Notes: generated by a model not told the origin, from the letters alone. Shown: positions 1 through 5,509, counted from the stretch's first letter. The stretch is DNA of 5,509 bases from an uncultured Lachnospiraceae bacterium (GCA_902787595.1 CADAHD010000165.1:1-5509); one strand, 5' to 3'. Made by a program: numbers and translations.

Positions 1-1217
1 GGGTTTATGTTTACAGCCAGGAAGCGTCTGTTCTCGGCGGCAGTATCGGTGAGATGCATGCAAAGAAGATCTGCAATCTCTACGATCTGGCTATGAAGAC
101 AGGTGCACCCGTAATAGGGATCATGGATTCCACGGGCGTGCGTCTTTCAGAGTCTACGGATGCTCTCAATTCTTTGGGAGAGATCTATTTCAAAAAATCA
201 ATGGCTAAGGGCGTTGTTCCCCAGATAACAGCCGTATTCGGAAATTGTGGCGGCGGTCTGGCAGTAATGAGCGCAATTTCAGACTTTACATTTATGGAAG
301 AGAAGAATGCAAAGCTTTTTGTTAATTCTCCCAATGCCATAGATGGTAATTATGCAGAGAAGAATGACACTTCCGCAGCTAAGTTCCAGACAGAGGAAAG
401 CGGCAATGCGGATTTCGCAGGGGATGAAGATACGATCAACGCAAAGATCAGAGAACTGATAGCTATACTCCCTGAGAACAATGATGATGTAGCCCTTGCA
501 GATTCCAACGATGATCTTAATCGTGTTCTGTCCGATATCGAAGGCGCAAAGGGCGATACCTCCATTTTACTTTCAAATATAGCGGATGATAATTATTTCC
601 TTGAGTGCGGCAGTGCTTTTGCAAAAGATATAGTTACCGGCTTTATCCGTCTGGATGGTCTGACTGTAGGCTGCGTTGCTAACCGTACCGAGATAGTAGG
701 TGAAGACGGAAAGGTGACCAAGCTTTCCGGACGCATGAGCCACAAGGGCGCTTACAAGGCTGCTGATTTTGTTTATTTCTGCGACAGCTTTGGCATCCCC
801 GTATTGAGCGTTACCAATGTTGAAGGCTTTGAAGCAACAATGTGCAGTGAGCGTCATATGGCTCAGGCTGCAGCTCAGCTTGCACAGGCATTTTCCGAGT
901 GTGACGTTCCCAGAGTCAACCTTATTGTTGGCAAGGCATACGGAAGCGCTTATGCGATCATGAATTCTAAGGGAACTGGCTGTGATCTGGTTTATGCATG
1001 GCCCGATGCAGAAGTTGGTCCCATGGATGCAAAACTTGCCGGTAAGATCCTTGCAGACGGAAAGAGCGGCGCAGAGATCGAAAAGCAGGCAAAAGATTTT
1101 GCAGAAAAGCAGAACAATGTTATGAGCGCTGCTTCCAGAGGCTATGTGGATGAACTTATCGAGCCTAAGGACACAAGAAAGCATCTTGTTTATGCATTCG
1201 AGATGTTATTTGCGTAA
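1..1217 (+). CDS. Biotin-dependent acyl-CoA carboxyltransferase subunit (MmdA/PccB/12S-like), 5'-truncated
   Basis: This gene is open from the left edge (first whole codon at 3), and about 404 C-terminal residues are visible. Family members are usually 470-520 residues, so the true start lies outside the window. The ATG at 54 is internal: the 17 codons before it read through in frame and carry the family signature VLGGSIGEMHAKKI. Further crotonase-fold signatures are the N-domain oxyanion region CGGGLAVMSAISDFTFMEE (295-ish), the inter-domain stretch IRELIAILPENN, the C-domain AKDIVTGFIRLDGLTVGCVAN, the second oxyanion region VGKAYGSAY (about 942-968), YAWPDAEVGPMDA and the terminal PKDTRKHL. 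By family knowledge it moves a carboxyl group between an acyl-CoA (methylmalonyl-, malonyl- or similar) and biotin on the carrier encoded at 2125-2496; it is cytoplasmic. The usual PGFLPG segment is replaced by EGFEAT, so the substrate should not be assumed. The next gene starts 31 bases downstream, so they form an operon. Family assignment is secure; the exact substrate is not. Confidence 0.93.
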   Translation, partial: VYVYSQEASVLGGSIGEMHAKKICNLYDLAMKTGAPVIGIMDSTGVRLSESTDALNSLGEIYFKKSMAKGVVPQITAVFGNCGGGLAVMSAISDFTFMEEKNAKLFVNSPNAIDGNYAEKNDTSAAKFQTEESGNADFAGDEDTINAKIRELIAILPENNDDVALADSNDDLNRVLSDIEGAKGDTSILLSNIADDNYFLECGSAFAKDIVTGFIRLDGLTVGCVANRTEIVGEDGKVTKLSGRMSHKGAYKAADFVYFCDSFGIPVLSVTNVEGFEATMCSERHMAQAAAQLAQAFSECDVPRVNLIVGKAYGSAYAIMNSKGTGCDLVYAWPDAEVGPMDAKLAGKILADGKSGAEIEKQAKDFAEKQNNVMSAASRGYVDELIEPKDTRKHLVYAFEMLFA

Positions 1218-1248
1218 ATGAGGTTCGGTAAGAAAGAGAGGATTAACG

Positions 1249-2106
1249 ATGAAGAAAAAGATCGCTTTATTATTAAGCATGATCGTGTGCATCTTATCCC
1301 TGGCAGCATGCAGTAACGGTGAGAAAGAGCCTTTGATCACTGAGCCGCACGAGAAGCTCGATTATACCGTGAATTATCTGAGCGCTCTGGTTGTCAGCAG
1401 TGCTGTTGATCCGCAACAGCTGGATGTTTACGATGACATGATGATCGATGAAGTGGAAAGTCTCACTTCGTTTTTACAGACTCAGGCTCAGGTTAAGGTG
1501 GAATTTCCTGTTCTTTTGAAAGGTATGCATTCATACAATGATTCATTAGAGGAACTCCGCTATAACGAGCTGGCCCAAAAAGTCGAAAACAACGCCAATC
1601 CCATGCAGTTTTTTGACGCTGCGAACATCACATATGATGTGAGTGATGACGGTGTTGTAGCAGAAGCACACTTTAAAACATTAGAGCCCGAAAACGGCGG
1701 CCATGACGGTATCATCGAATTCATCTTTGATAAGAACCTTCATGTGTCCTCCATCACCGTCAATACGGTGCTGGGTCTTGACGAATCAATGAAGAATGCG
1801 GGAGTCAATACGCTTATCGGTATGGGTACCGTATTCCTTATGTTGATCGTAATAGCTATCATCATTTCACTTCTTAAGTATGTACCTGCTATAGTAGATG
1901 CTTTCAAGGCTAAGCCGGAAGAGCAGAACAAGGAATCTGTTGAAAAGGCTATTGAAAACATTGTTGCCCGTGAGGAGGCAGATGCTACGGAAGAAGAGAC
2001 GGATGATACAGAGCTTGTGGCTGTTATAGCCGCAGCCATTGCAGCATCAGAAGGTGCCGCATCAGTTGATGGTTTTGTTGTACGCAGTATAAGAAGAATA
2101 AGATAA
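1249..2106 (+). CDS. oadG: OadG-family gamma subunit of sodium-pump decarboxylase, with lipoprotein N-terminal domain
   Basis: The start is supported by GAGAGG at 1236-1241, seven bases before the ATG. Residues 1-21 form a lipoprotein signal: a KKK start, a hydrophobic core and the lipobox LAAC, with Cys21 as the predicted lipidated residue. Residues ~35-180 are a soluble, probably extracytoplasmic domain I cannot assign. A single membrane segment follows at ~189-209 (GMGTVFLMLIVIAIIISLL), which has the look of the OadG membrane helix. The cytoplasmic tail has an acidic, possibly helical linker (222-253) and ends with the OadG/MmdD-type motif TELVAVIAAAIAASEG and FVVRSIRR (254-283). In known complexes gamma anchors the carboxyltransferase to the beta pump and aids assembly. 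Classical gamma subunits are only about 80-120 residues, so at 285 this is an extended form. The position between the carboxyltransferase and the biotin carrier supports the role. Function of the outer domain is unknown. Confidence 0.85.
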   Translation: MKKKIALLLSMIVCILSLAACSNGEKEPLITEPHEKLDYTVNYLSALVVSSAVDPQQLDVYDDMMIDEVESLTSFLQTQAQVKVEFPVLLKGMHSYNDSLEELRYNELAQKVENNANPMQFFDAANITYDVSDDGVVAEAHFKTLEPENGGHDGIIEFIFDKNLHVSSITVNTVLGLDESMKNAGVNTLIGMGTVFLMLIVIAIIISLLKYVPAIVDAFKAKPEEQNKESVEKAIENIVAREEADATEEETDDTELVAVIAAAIAASEGAASVDGFVVRSIRRIR

Positions 2107-2124
2107 TCAATGGAGGATTAAAAA

Positions 2125-2496
2125 ATGAAGAATTATACAATCACCGTAAACGGCAACGTATATGATGTTACAGTGGAAGAAGGCGGCGCAGGCGCGGCAG
2201 CTTCCGCACCCAAGGCTGCTCCCAAAGCAGCACCCAAGGCAGCTCCTAAGGCAGCTCCCGCAGCTAAGTCTTCAGGCGCAGGTTCAGTAAAGATCGAAGC
2301 CGGCGCAGCAGGTAAGGTATTCAAGATCGAAAAGAATGTTGGCGACGCTGTAAAGAAGGGTGATGCAGTGCTTATCATCGAAGCTATGAAGATGGAGATC
2401 CCTCAGGTTGCTCCCTCTGACGGTACCGTTGCCAGCATAGATGTAGCAGTTGGCGATGCATGTGAGGCAGGCCAGGTTCTTGCAACACTTAACTAA
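2125..2496 (+). CDS. Biotin carrier protein (biotin/lipoyl attachment subunit) of the decarboxylase
   Basis: This is a 123-residue stand-alone biotin carrier (GcdC/MmdC/transcarboxylase-1.3S type). Residues 1-18 (MKNYTITVNGNVYDVTVEE) match the short beta-stranded N-terminus seen in this family, used in 1.3S for docking to partner subunits. Residues ~20-53 are a flexible Ala/Pro/Lys linker. Residues ~54-123 form the biotinyl domain with the attachment motif EAMKM at 86-90, where Lys89 should be biotinylated by BirA. The C-terminal half of the domain (GTVASIDVAVGDACEAGQVLATL) is complete. It carries carboxybiotin between the carboxyltransferases and the membrane pump. The site GGAGG-like GGAGG at 2112-2116 lies eight bases before the start; the gene begins 18 bases after the OadG stop. 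It is the only biotin domain in the window, and the OadA-type subunit at 3874-5310 has none, so both carboxyltransferases probably share it. Confidence 0.95.
   Translation: MKNYTITVNGNVYDVTVEEGGAGAAASAPKAAPKAAPKAAPKAAPAAKSSGAGSVKIEAGAAGKVFKIEKNVGDAVKKGDAVLIIEAMKMEIPQVAPSDGTVASIDVAVGDACEAGQVLATLN
2206..2268 (+). repeat. In-frame Ala-Ala-Pro-Lys repeat encoding the carrier linker
   Basis: Within the biotin carrier gene, residues 28-48 contain four regularly spaced Pro-Lys pairs (Lys30, 34, 38, 42) separated by Ala-Ala, giving a 12-base period. Codons differ between units (CCC/CCT, AAG/AAA, GCA/GCT), so the DNA copies are imperfect while the peptide is regular. This is the swinging-arm linker typical of biotinyl subunits. 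Its copy number is likely to vary between strains by replication slippage. Confidence 0.85.
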
Positions 2497-2527
2497 GAAA
2501 CAAGGAGACTTTTTGGAGGTAAGATAA

Positions 2528-3694
2528 ATGAGTGAGATCATTAACAATCTGCTCGGCCAGATGGCGTTCATGAATCCCGACTTCTCAGTTAAGAACGTGA
2601 TCATGATCTGCGTGGCGCTGTTTTTCCTCTTCCTGGCAATACGCTTTGAGTTTGAGCCTCTTTTGCTGGTGCCTATCGCATTTGGTATGCTGCTGGTAAA
2701 TATTTACCCTGATATCATGATGCGGGCGGAGGATTCGCCGAACGGTGTGGGCGGATTACTGTATTATTTCTACATACTTGATGAGTGGGCTATTTTGCCG
2801 TCACTTATCTTTATGGGCGTAGGAGCAATGACCGATTTCGGTCCTCTTATCGCAAACCCTGCAAGTTTCCTTCTGGGGGCTGCTGCTCAGTTCGGTATCT
2901 TCGCAGCTTATTTCGGAGCTCTTTTTGCAGGAGCTATGGGATGGGCTGATTTCAACGGCAAAGCTGCTGCAGCAATCTCCATTATCGGTGGTGCTGATGG
3001 GCCTACATCCATTTTCCTTGCAGGTAAGCTGGGTCAGACCAAATATCTGGGGCCTATCGCAGTGGCAGCATATTCATACATGTCACTGGTGCCCATTATC
3101 CAGCCGCCTATCATGAAGCTTCTTACTACTAAGAAAGAGCGTCAGATAAAGATGGGTCAGCTTCGTCCCGTAACCAAGCTGGAGAAGATCTTATTCCCCA
3201 TCATAGTAACTATCGTGGTTTCGATCGTACTGCCTACCACAGCACCCCTTGTAGGTATGCTGATGCTGGGTAACCTCTTCCGTGAGTCAGGCGTTGTTAG
3301 ACAGCTTACCGAGACCGCATCAAATGCACTGATGTACATCGTTGTTATCGTGCTGGGAACTTCCGTAGGTGCTACTACCTCTGCAGAAGCATTCCTCAAC
3401 ACCGATACACTGTTCATCGTAGCACTTGGTCTGGTAGCATTCGCCTTTGGTACTGCGGCCGGAGTATTATTCGGAAAGATAATGTGTGTTATCACGAAGG
3501 GTAAGGTCAATCCTCTTATCGGTTCGGCCGGAGTTTCCGCCGTGCCTATGGCTGCGCGTGTTTCACAGCGTGTCGGCGCAGAAGAGGATCCTACAAACTT
3601 CCTGCTGATGCATGCCATGGGACCTAATGTGGCCGGAGTTATCGGTACTGCCGTTGCAGCCGGTACCTTCATGGCTATCTTCGGAGTATTTTGA
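2528..3694 (+). CDS. oadB: Sodium-translocating decarboxylase beta subunit (OadB/MmdB/GcdB family)
   Basis: This is a 388-residue polytopic membrane protein, full length for the family (about 370-430). It catalyses decarboxylation of carboxybiotin on the carrier and couples it to Na+ export. Family signatures include LPSLIFMGVGAMTDFGPLIANP (split around residues 90-111), IIGGADGPTSIF at 152-163, YSYMSLVPIIQPP at 182-194, NPLIGSAGVSAVPMAARV at 328-345 and MHAMGPNVAGVIGTA at 361-375. Asp157 in GGADGPT appears to be the counterpart of the conserved Asp reported as essential for Na+ transport in Klebsiella OadB (alignment from memory). A Lys/Arg-rich loop at 201-220 is probably cytoplasmic. The start is backed by GGAGGT at 2515-2520, seven bases before the ATG; a second purine-rich site AAGGAGA lies at 2502-2508. 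It begins 31 bases after the biotin carrier stop. The family cannot be split by substrate from sequence alone, because one pump type serves oxaloacetate, methylmalonyl-CoA and glutaconyl-CoA systems. Confidence 0.96.
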   Translation: MSEIINNLLGQMAFMNPDFSVKNVIMICVALFFLFLAIRFEFEPLLLVPIAFGMLLVNIYPDIMMRAEDSPNGVGGLLYYFYILDEWAILPSLIFMGVGAMTDFGPLIANPASFLLGAAAQFGIFAAYFGALFAGAMGWADFNGKAAAAISIIGGADGPTSIFLAGKLGQTKYLGPIAVAAYSYMSLVPIIQPPIMKLLTTKKERQIKMGQLRPVTKLEKILFPIIVTIVVSIVLPTTAPLVGMLMLGNLFRESGVVRQLTETASNALMYIVVIVLGTSVGATTSAEAFLNTDTLFIVALGLVAFAFGTAAGVLFGKIMCVITKGKVNPLIGSAGVSAVPMAARVSQRVGAEEDPTNFLLMHAMGPNVAGVIGTAVAAGTFMAIFGVF

Positions 3695-3702
3695 GTAACG
3701 CC

Positions 3703-3768
3703 ACAGTTTCGTATCAGATTGAAGCGATGGCAGCTTGCTGACGGGAGCGAAAGCTGATACGAAACTGT
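3703..3768. repeat. Perfect 15-bp inverted repeat (large stem-loop)
   Basis: ACAGTTTCGTATCAG at 3703-3717 is the exact reverse complement of CTGATACGAAACTGT at 3754-3768, with a 36-base loop. Inside the loop CAGCTT (3731-3736) can pair with AAGCTG (3751-3756), which competes for the last three bases of the stem, so two folds are possible. There is no T-run after the right arm, so it is not a standard intrinsic terminator, and the genes on both sides belong to the same system. Confidence 0.85.
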
Positions 3769-3770
3769 AT

Positions 3771-3785
3771 GCTGCGAATAGCAGC
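3771..3785. repeat. Small hairpin GCTGC-GAATA-GCAGC
   Basis: A perfect 5-bp stem with a 5-base loop starts two bases after the 15-bp inverted repeat. An alternative pairing uses TATGCT (3768-3773) with AGCATA (3801-3806) and excludes this hairpin. It is probably part of the same larger element. Confidence 0.55.
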
Positions 3786-3873
3786 GACCGAAACGGAGTG
3801 AGCATAGCGAACGTAGTTGAGGTTGGCGTTTCGAAACAGTTTATTAATCATAAATATTTAGGAGGAAAATAAA

Positions 3874-5310
3874 ATGGCTGAACAGGCTAAAAAACCGGTT
3901 GGGATCATGGAAACGGTTCTGCGTGACGCTCATCAGTCTCTGATAGCAACACGTATGCCTACCGAAAAGATGCTTCCCATCGTAGATAAGATGGATAAAG
4001 TCGGCTATCATGCCGTAGAGTGCTGGGGTGGTGCTACCTTCGATGCTTCCCTTCGTTTCCTTAAGGAAGATCCCTGGGAGAGACTTCGCAAGCTTCGTGA
4101 CGGATTCAAGAACACCAAGCTCCAGATGCTCTTCCGCGGACAGAATATCTTAGGATATCGTCCTTATGCAGATGATGTGGTTTATGCATTCGTTGAGAAG
4201 TCAATTGCAAATGGTATCGATGTTATCCGTATATTCGACTGCCTTAATGATATCCGTAACCTTCAGGCTGCAGTTGATGCTACCAACAAGATCAAGAAGC
4301 AGGAAGGCCGTGGCGAGTCACAGATAGCTCTGTCCTATACACTGGGTGATGCTTATACGCTTGAGTATTGGGCAAACATGGCTAAGAAGATAGAAGAGAT
4401 GGGAGCAGATTCCATCTGTATCAAGGATATGGCCGGTCTGCTGGTTCCTTATAAGGCTGCAGAGCTTGTTAAGACTCTTAAAGAAAGCACCAAGCTTCCT
4501 ATCCAGCTGCATACACACTACACCTCAGGTGTGGCTTCAATGACTTATCTTAAGGCTGTTGAGGCAGGCGTGGATGTTATCGACTGCGCTATATCACCTT
4601 TCGCACTGGGAACTTCCCAGCCTGCTACAGAGGTTATGGTTGAAACCTTCAAGGATACTCCTTACGATACAGGTTACGATCAGAAGCTCCTGGCTGAGAT
4701 CGCTGATTACTGGAGACCTTATCGTGAAGAGTGCATCGAGAACGGCCTGATGAGCACCAAGGTGCTGGGCGTTAATATCAAGACCCTGCTTTATCAGGTA
4801 CCCGGCGGTATGCTTTCCAACATGGTTTCGCAGCTTAAAGAGCAGCATGCAGAGGATAAGTACAACGATGTACTCGAAGAGATCCCCCGTGTTCGTAAGG
4901 ATTGCGGTGAGCCTCCTCTGGTTACACCGTCTTCACAGATCGTTGGTACACAGGCTATCTTCAACGTGCTGATGGGCGAGAGATACAAGACCGCTACAGG
5001 CGAGTTCAAGGATCTGCTCCGCGGTAACTACGGACAGACTGTTAAGCCTATGAACCCGGATGTCATCAACAAGGTCATTCCCGGCGAAAAGCGTTCTACC
5101 GCAAGATCCGCTGAGGCTACCGGACATGATAAACCCGAGCTTGAAGCAATCGAGGCTGAGATGAAGCAGTATAAGCAGCAGGATGAGGATGTCCTTTCCT
5201 ACGCGCTGTTCCCTCAGGTTGCTACCGAGTTCTTCAAGTATCGTGAAGCACAGCAGAAGAAAGTTGATGCAAAGAAGGCTGATACAAAGAACAACGCTTA
5301 TCCTGTATAA
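3874..5310 (+). CDS. oadA: Pyruvate/oxaloacetate carboxyltransferase subunit (OadA / transcarboxylase 5S type) lacking a biotin domain
   Basis: This is a 478-residue cytoplasmic enzyme that moves the carboxyl group between oxaloacetate/pyruvate and carrier biotin. Residues ~10-270 form the HMGL-like TIM barrel: ETVLRDAHQS (13-22, metal ligand Asp18), ECWGGATFD (49-57), MLFRGQNILGYRPYADD (85-101), IRIFDCLND (118-126), ICIKDMAGLL (181-190, Lys184 expected to be carbamylated), and LHTHYTSG (212-219, metal ligands His213 and His215). All four metal-site residues known from the 5S/pyruvate carboxylase family are present. Residues ~290-460 are the conserved C-terminal carboxylase domain (YQVPGGMLSNM, VTPSSQIVGTQA). 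The protein stops after a Lys/Asp-rich tail, whereas classical OadA runs to ~590 residues with a biotinyl domain. The carrier at 2125-2496 must serve instead. AGGAGG at 3860-3865 lies eight bases before the ATG. It lies 179 bases after oadB, so it is either in the same operon or has its own promoter. Confidence 0.96.
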   Translation: MAEQAKKPVGIMETVLRDAHQSLIATRMPTEKMLPIVDKMDKVGYHAVECWGGATFDASLRFLKEDPWERLRKLRDGFKNTKLQMLFRGQNILGYRPYADDVVYAFVEKSIANGIDVIRIFDCLNDIRNLQAAVDATNKIKKQEGRGESQIALSYTLGDAYTLEYWANMAKKIEEMGADSICIKDMAGLLVPYKAAELVKTLKESTKLPIQLHTHYTSGVASMTYLKAVEAGVDVIDCAISPFALGTSQPATEVMVETFKDTPYDTGYDQKLLAEIADYWRPYREECIENGLMSTKVLGVNIKTLLYQVPGGMLSNMVSQLKEQHAEDKYNDVLEEIPRVRKDCGEPPLVTPSSQIVGTQAIFNVLMGERYKTATGEFKDLLRGNYGQTVKPMNPDVINKVIPGEKRSTARSAEATGHDKPELEAIEAEMKQYKQQDEDVLSYALFPQVATEFFKYREAQQKKVDAKKADTKNNAYPV

Positions 5311-5332
5311 GCAAAAGATACACTGAAGTATT

Positions 5333-5377
5333 TATCGCTTTATCACCCGCACCCTTAGTGCAGGTGGTAAAGCGATA
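5333..5377 (+). terminator. Terminator-like hairpin after oadA
   Basis: TATCGCTTTATCACC (5333-5347) pairs with GGTGGTAAAGCGATA (5363-5377) over 15 bp with one G-T wobble. The stem continues, after one mismatch, as GCAC/GTGC (5349-5352/5358-5361) around a 5-base loop. It begins 22 bases after the oadA stop, the usual place for a terminator. The following bases (TTCATATATAG) are AT-rich but lack a clear T-run, so termination efficiency is uncertain; it may instead protect the mRNA 3' end. Confidence 0.65.
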
Positions 5378-5388
5378 TTCATATATAG

Positions 5389-5424
5389 CCGGTCATCGTG
5401 AGCACCCTCCCGGTCATCGTGAGC
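5389..5424. repeat. Direct repeat pair CCGGTCATCGTGAGC
   Basis: Two exact 15-base copies lie at 5389-5403 and 5410-5424, a 21-base offset. The second copy runs on into the longer dispersed-type repeat at 5413-5439, and the first looks like a truncated copy of the same unit. Confidence 0.75.
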
Positions 5425-5439
5425 GAAGCGAAGGATCTT
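5413..5439. repeat. Dispersed intergenic repeat of the GTCAT-GAGCGAAGCGAAGGATCT type
   Basis: The sequence starts GTCATCGTGAGCGAAGCG and ends AAGGATCTT. This word is familiar as a common non-coding repeat scattered through intergenic spaces of many bacterial genomes (recognised from memory, not searched). The rest of the tail, 5440-5509, shows no supportable gene, but GTCATTCT at 5474-5481 and AAGGATCCT at 5501-5509 echo the two ends of this unit. Confidence 0.6.
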
Positions 5440-5509
5440 GAATGATTTCAGGGTATAAACAGAACTAAAACCTGTCATTCTACTACACCGGTTCTTCTGT
5501 AAGGATCCT

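Larger units (their letters stand above)
3695..3873. other. Structured 179-base intergenic region between oadB and oadA
   Basis: This region has no ORF worth calling. It carries nested inverted repeats: AACGCC (3697-3702) can pair with GGCGTT (3825-3830), enclosing a perfect 15-bp stem (3703-3717/3754-3768) and a small GCTGC/GCAGC hairpin. GTTTCGAAAC at 3828-3837 is a perfect palindrome. Words such as GAGCGAA and GTGAGCATAGCGAACG resemble dispersed intergenic repeats of Clostridia. The last ~35 bases are AT-rich and lead into the AGGAGG ribosome site of oadA at 3860-3865. The region starts immediately after the oadB stop codon, so it could be an inserted palindromic repeat unit or a regulatory/processing RNA structure. 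Confidence 0.7.

Noticed and set aside
573..1184. Long minus-strand ORF (203 codons) opposite the first gene
   Set aside because: It lies wholly opposite a gene with clear family motifs; the reverse translation is Cys/Ser/Ile-rich with no recognisable domain. The same holds for the minus-strand ORFs opposite oadB and oadA.
54..1217. Taking the ATG at 54 as the real start of the first gene
   Set aside because: The frame is open to the window edge and the upstream codons encode conserved family sequence (VYVYSQEASVLGGSIGE), so the gene is truncated by the window.
1218..1316. A 32-residue ORF starting at the ATG right after the first gene's stop
   Set aside because: It overlaps the lipoprotein signal of the OadG gene out of frame, has no ribosome site and resembles nothing known.
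2110..2121. Mini-ORF ATG-GAG-GAT-TAA upstream of the biotin carrier start
   Set aside because: It is three codons inside the ribosome binding site itself; a chance product of the GGAGG sequence.
2206..2268. The 12-base periodic repeat as a CRISPR or tandem non-coding array
   Set aside because: It is in frame and encodes the expected flexible linker of a biotin carrier; there are no spacers.
2925..3116. Plus-strand 63-codon ORF inside oadB
   Set aside because: It is a shifted frame of a well-conserved membrane protein, with no ribosome site or family resemblance.
3563..3805. Minus-strand ORF spanning the oadB end and the intergenic repeat
   Set aside because: It crosses from the antisense of conserved coding sequence into repeat sequence; no ribosome site or domain seen.
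5483..5509. End of a convergent minus-strand gene (eight codons then TAG)
   Set aside because: Only eight codons are visible, which is no evidence; repeat-like sequence explains the end of the window as well.

Overview
The window is one strand-uniform block of metabolic genes from an anaerobic Firmicute. The organism is most likely a member of the Clostridia, and Lachnospiraceae (Butyrivibrio/Roseburia-like) is my best guess. That rests on the five-gene order, strong AGGAGG-type ribosome sites and mid-range base composition. It is an inference from style, not a proven identification.

Layout, all on the + strand: (1) 1-1217, the C-terminal ~404 residues of a carboxyltransferase of the MmdA/PccB/transcarboxylase-12S family, cut by the left edge; (2) 1249-2106, an OadG-family gamma subunit fused behind a lipoprotein signal and an extracytoplasmic domain; (3) 2125-2496, a stand-alone biotin carrier protein with an Ala-Pro-Lys linker and the EAMKM biotinylation site; (4) 2528-3694, the OadB-type sodium-pumping membrane beta subunit; (5) after a 179-base structured gap, 3874-5310, a pyruvate/oxaloacetate carboxyltransferase (OadA/5S type) that ends before any biotin domain. 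Genes 1-4 are separated by only 18-31 bases and are surely co-transcribed. Gene 5 probably belongs to the same operon, but its gap holds large inverted repeats. A 15-bp hairpin follows gene 5, and then come intergenic repeats to the window end with no supportable gene.

How it works together: in the known sodium-pumping decarboxylases, a carboxyltransferase moves CO2 from a carboxylic acid or acyl-CoA onto biotin of the carrier. The membrane beta subunit then releases CO2 and exports Na+, and the gamma subunit holds the complex together. This window has two different carboxyltransferases (an acyl-CoA-type 12S-like one and a keto-acid-type 5S-like one) with only one visible carrier and one visible pump. 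That parts list equals the Propionibacterium transcarboxylase (12S + 5S + 1.3S) plus a Na+ pump. A dual-input decarboxylase, or a transcarboxylase coupled to the sodium gradient, is the most interesting reading. No biotin carboxylase is visible here.

No phage, transposase, CRISPR, tRNA or rRNA feature was seen. The non-coding sequence of note is the oadB-oadA gap (3695-3873) and the 3' tail (5311-5509).
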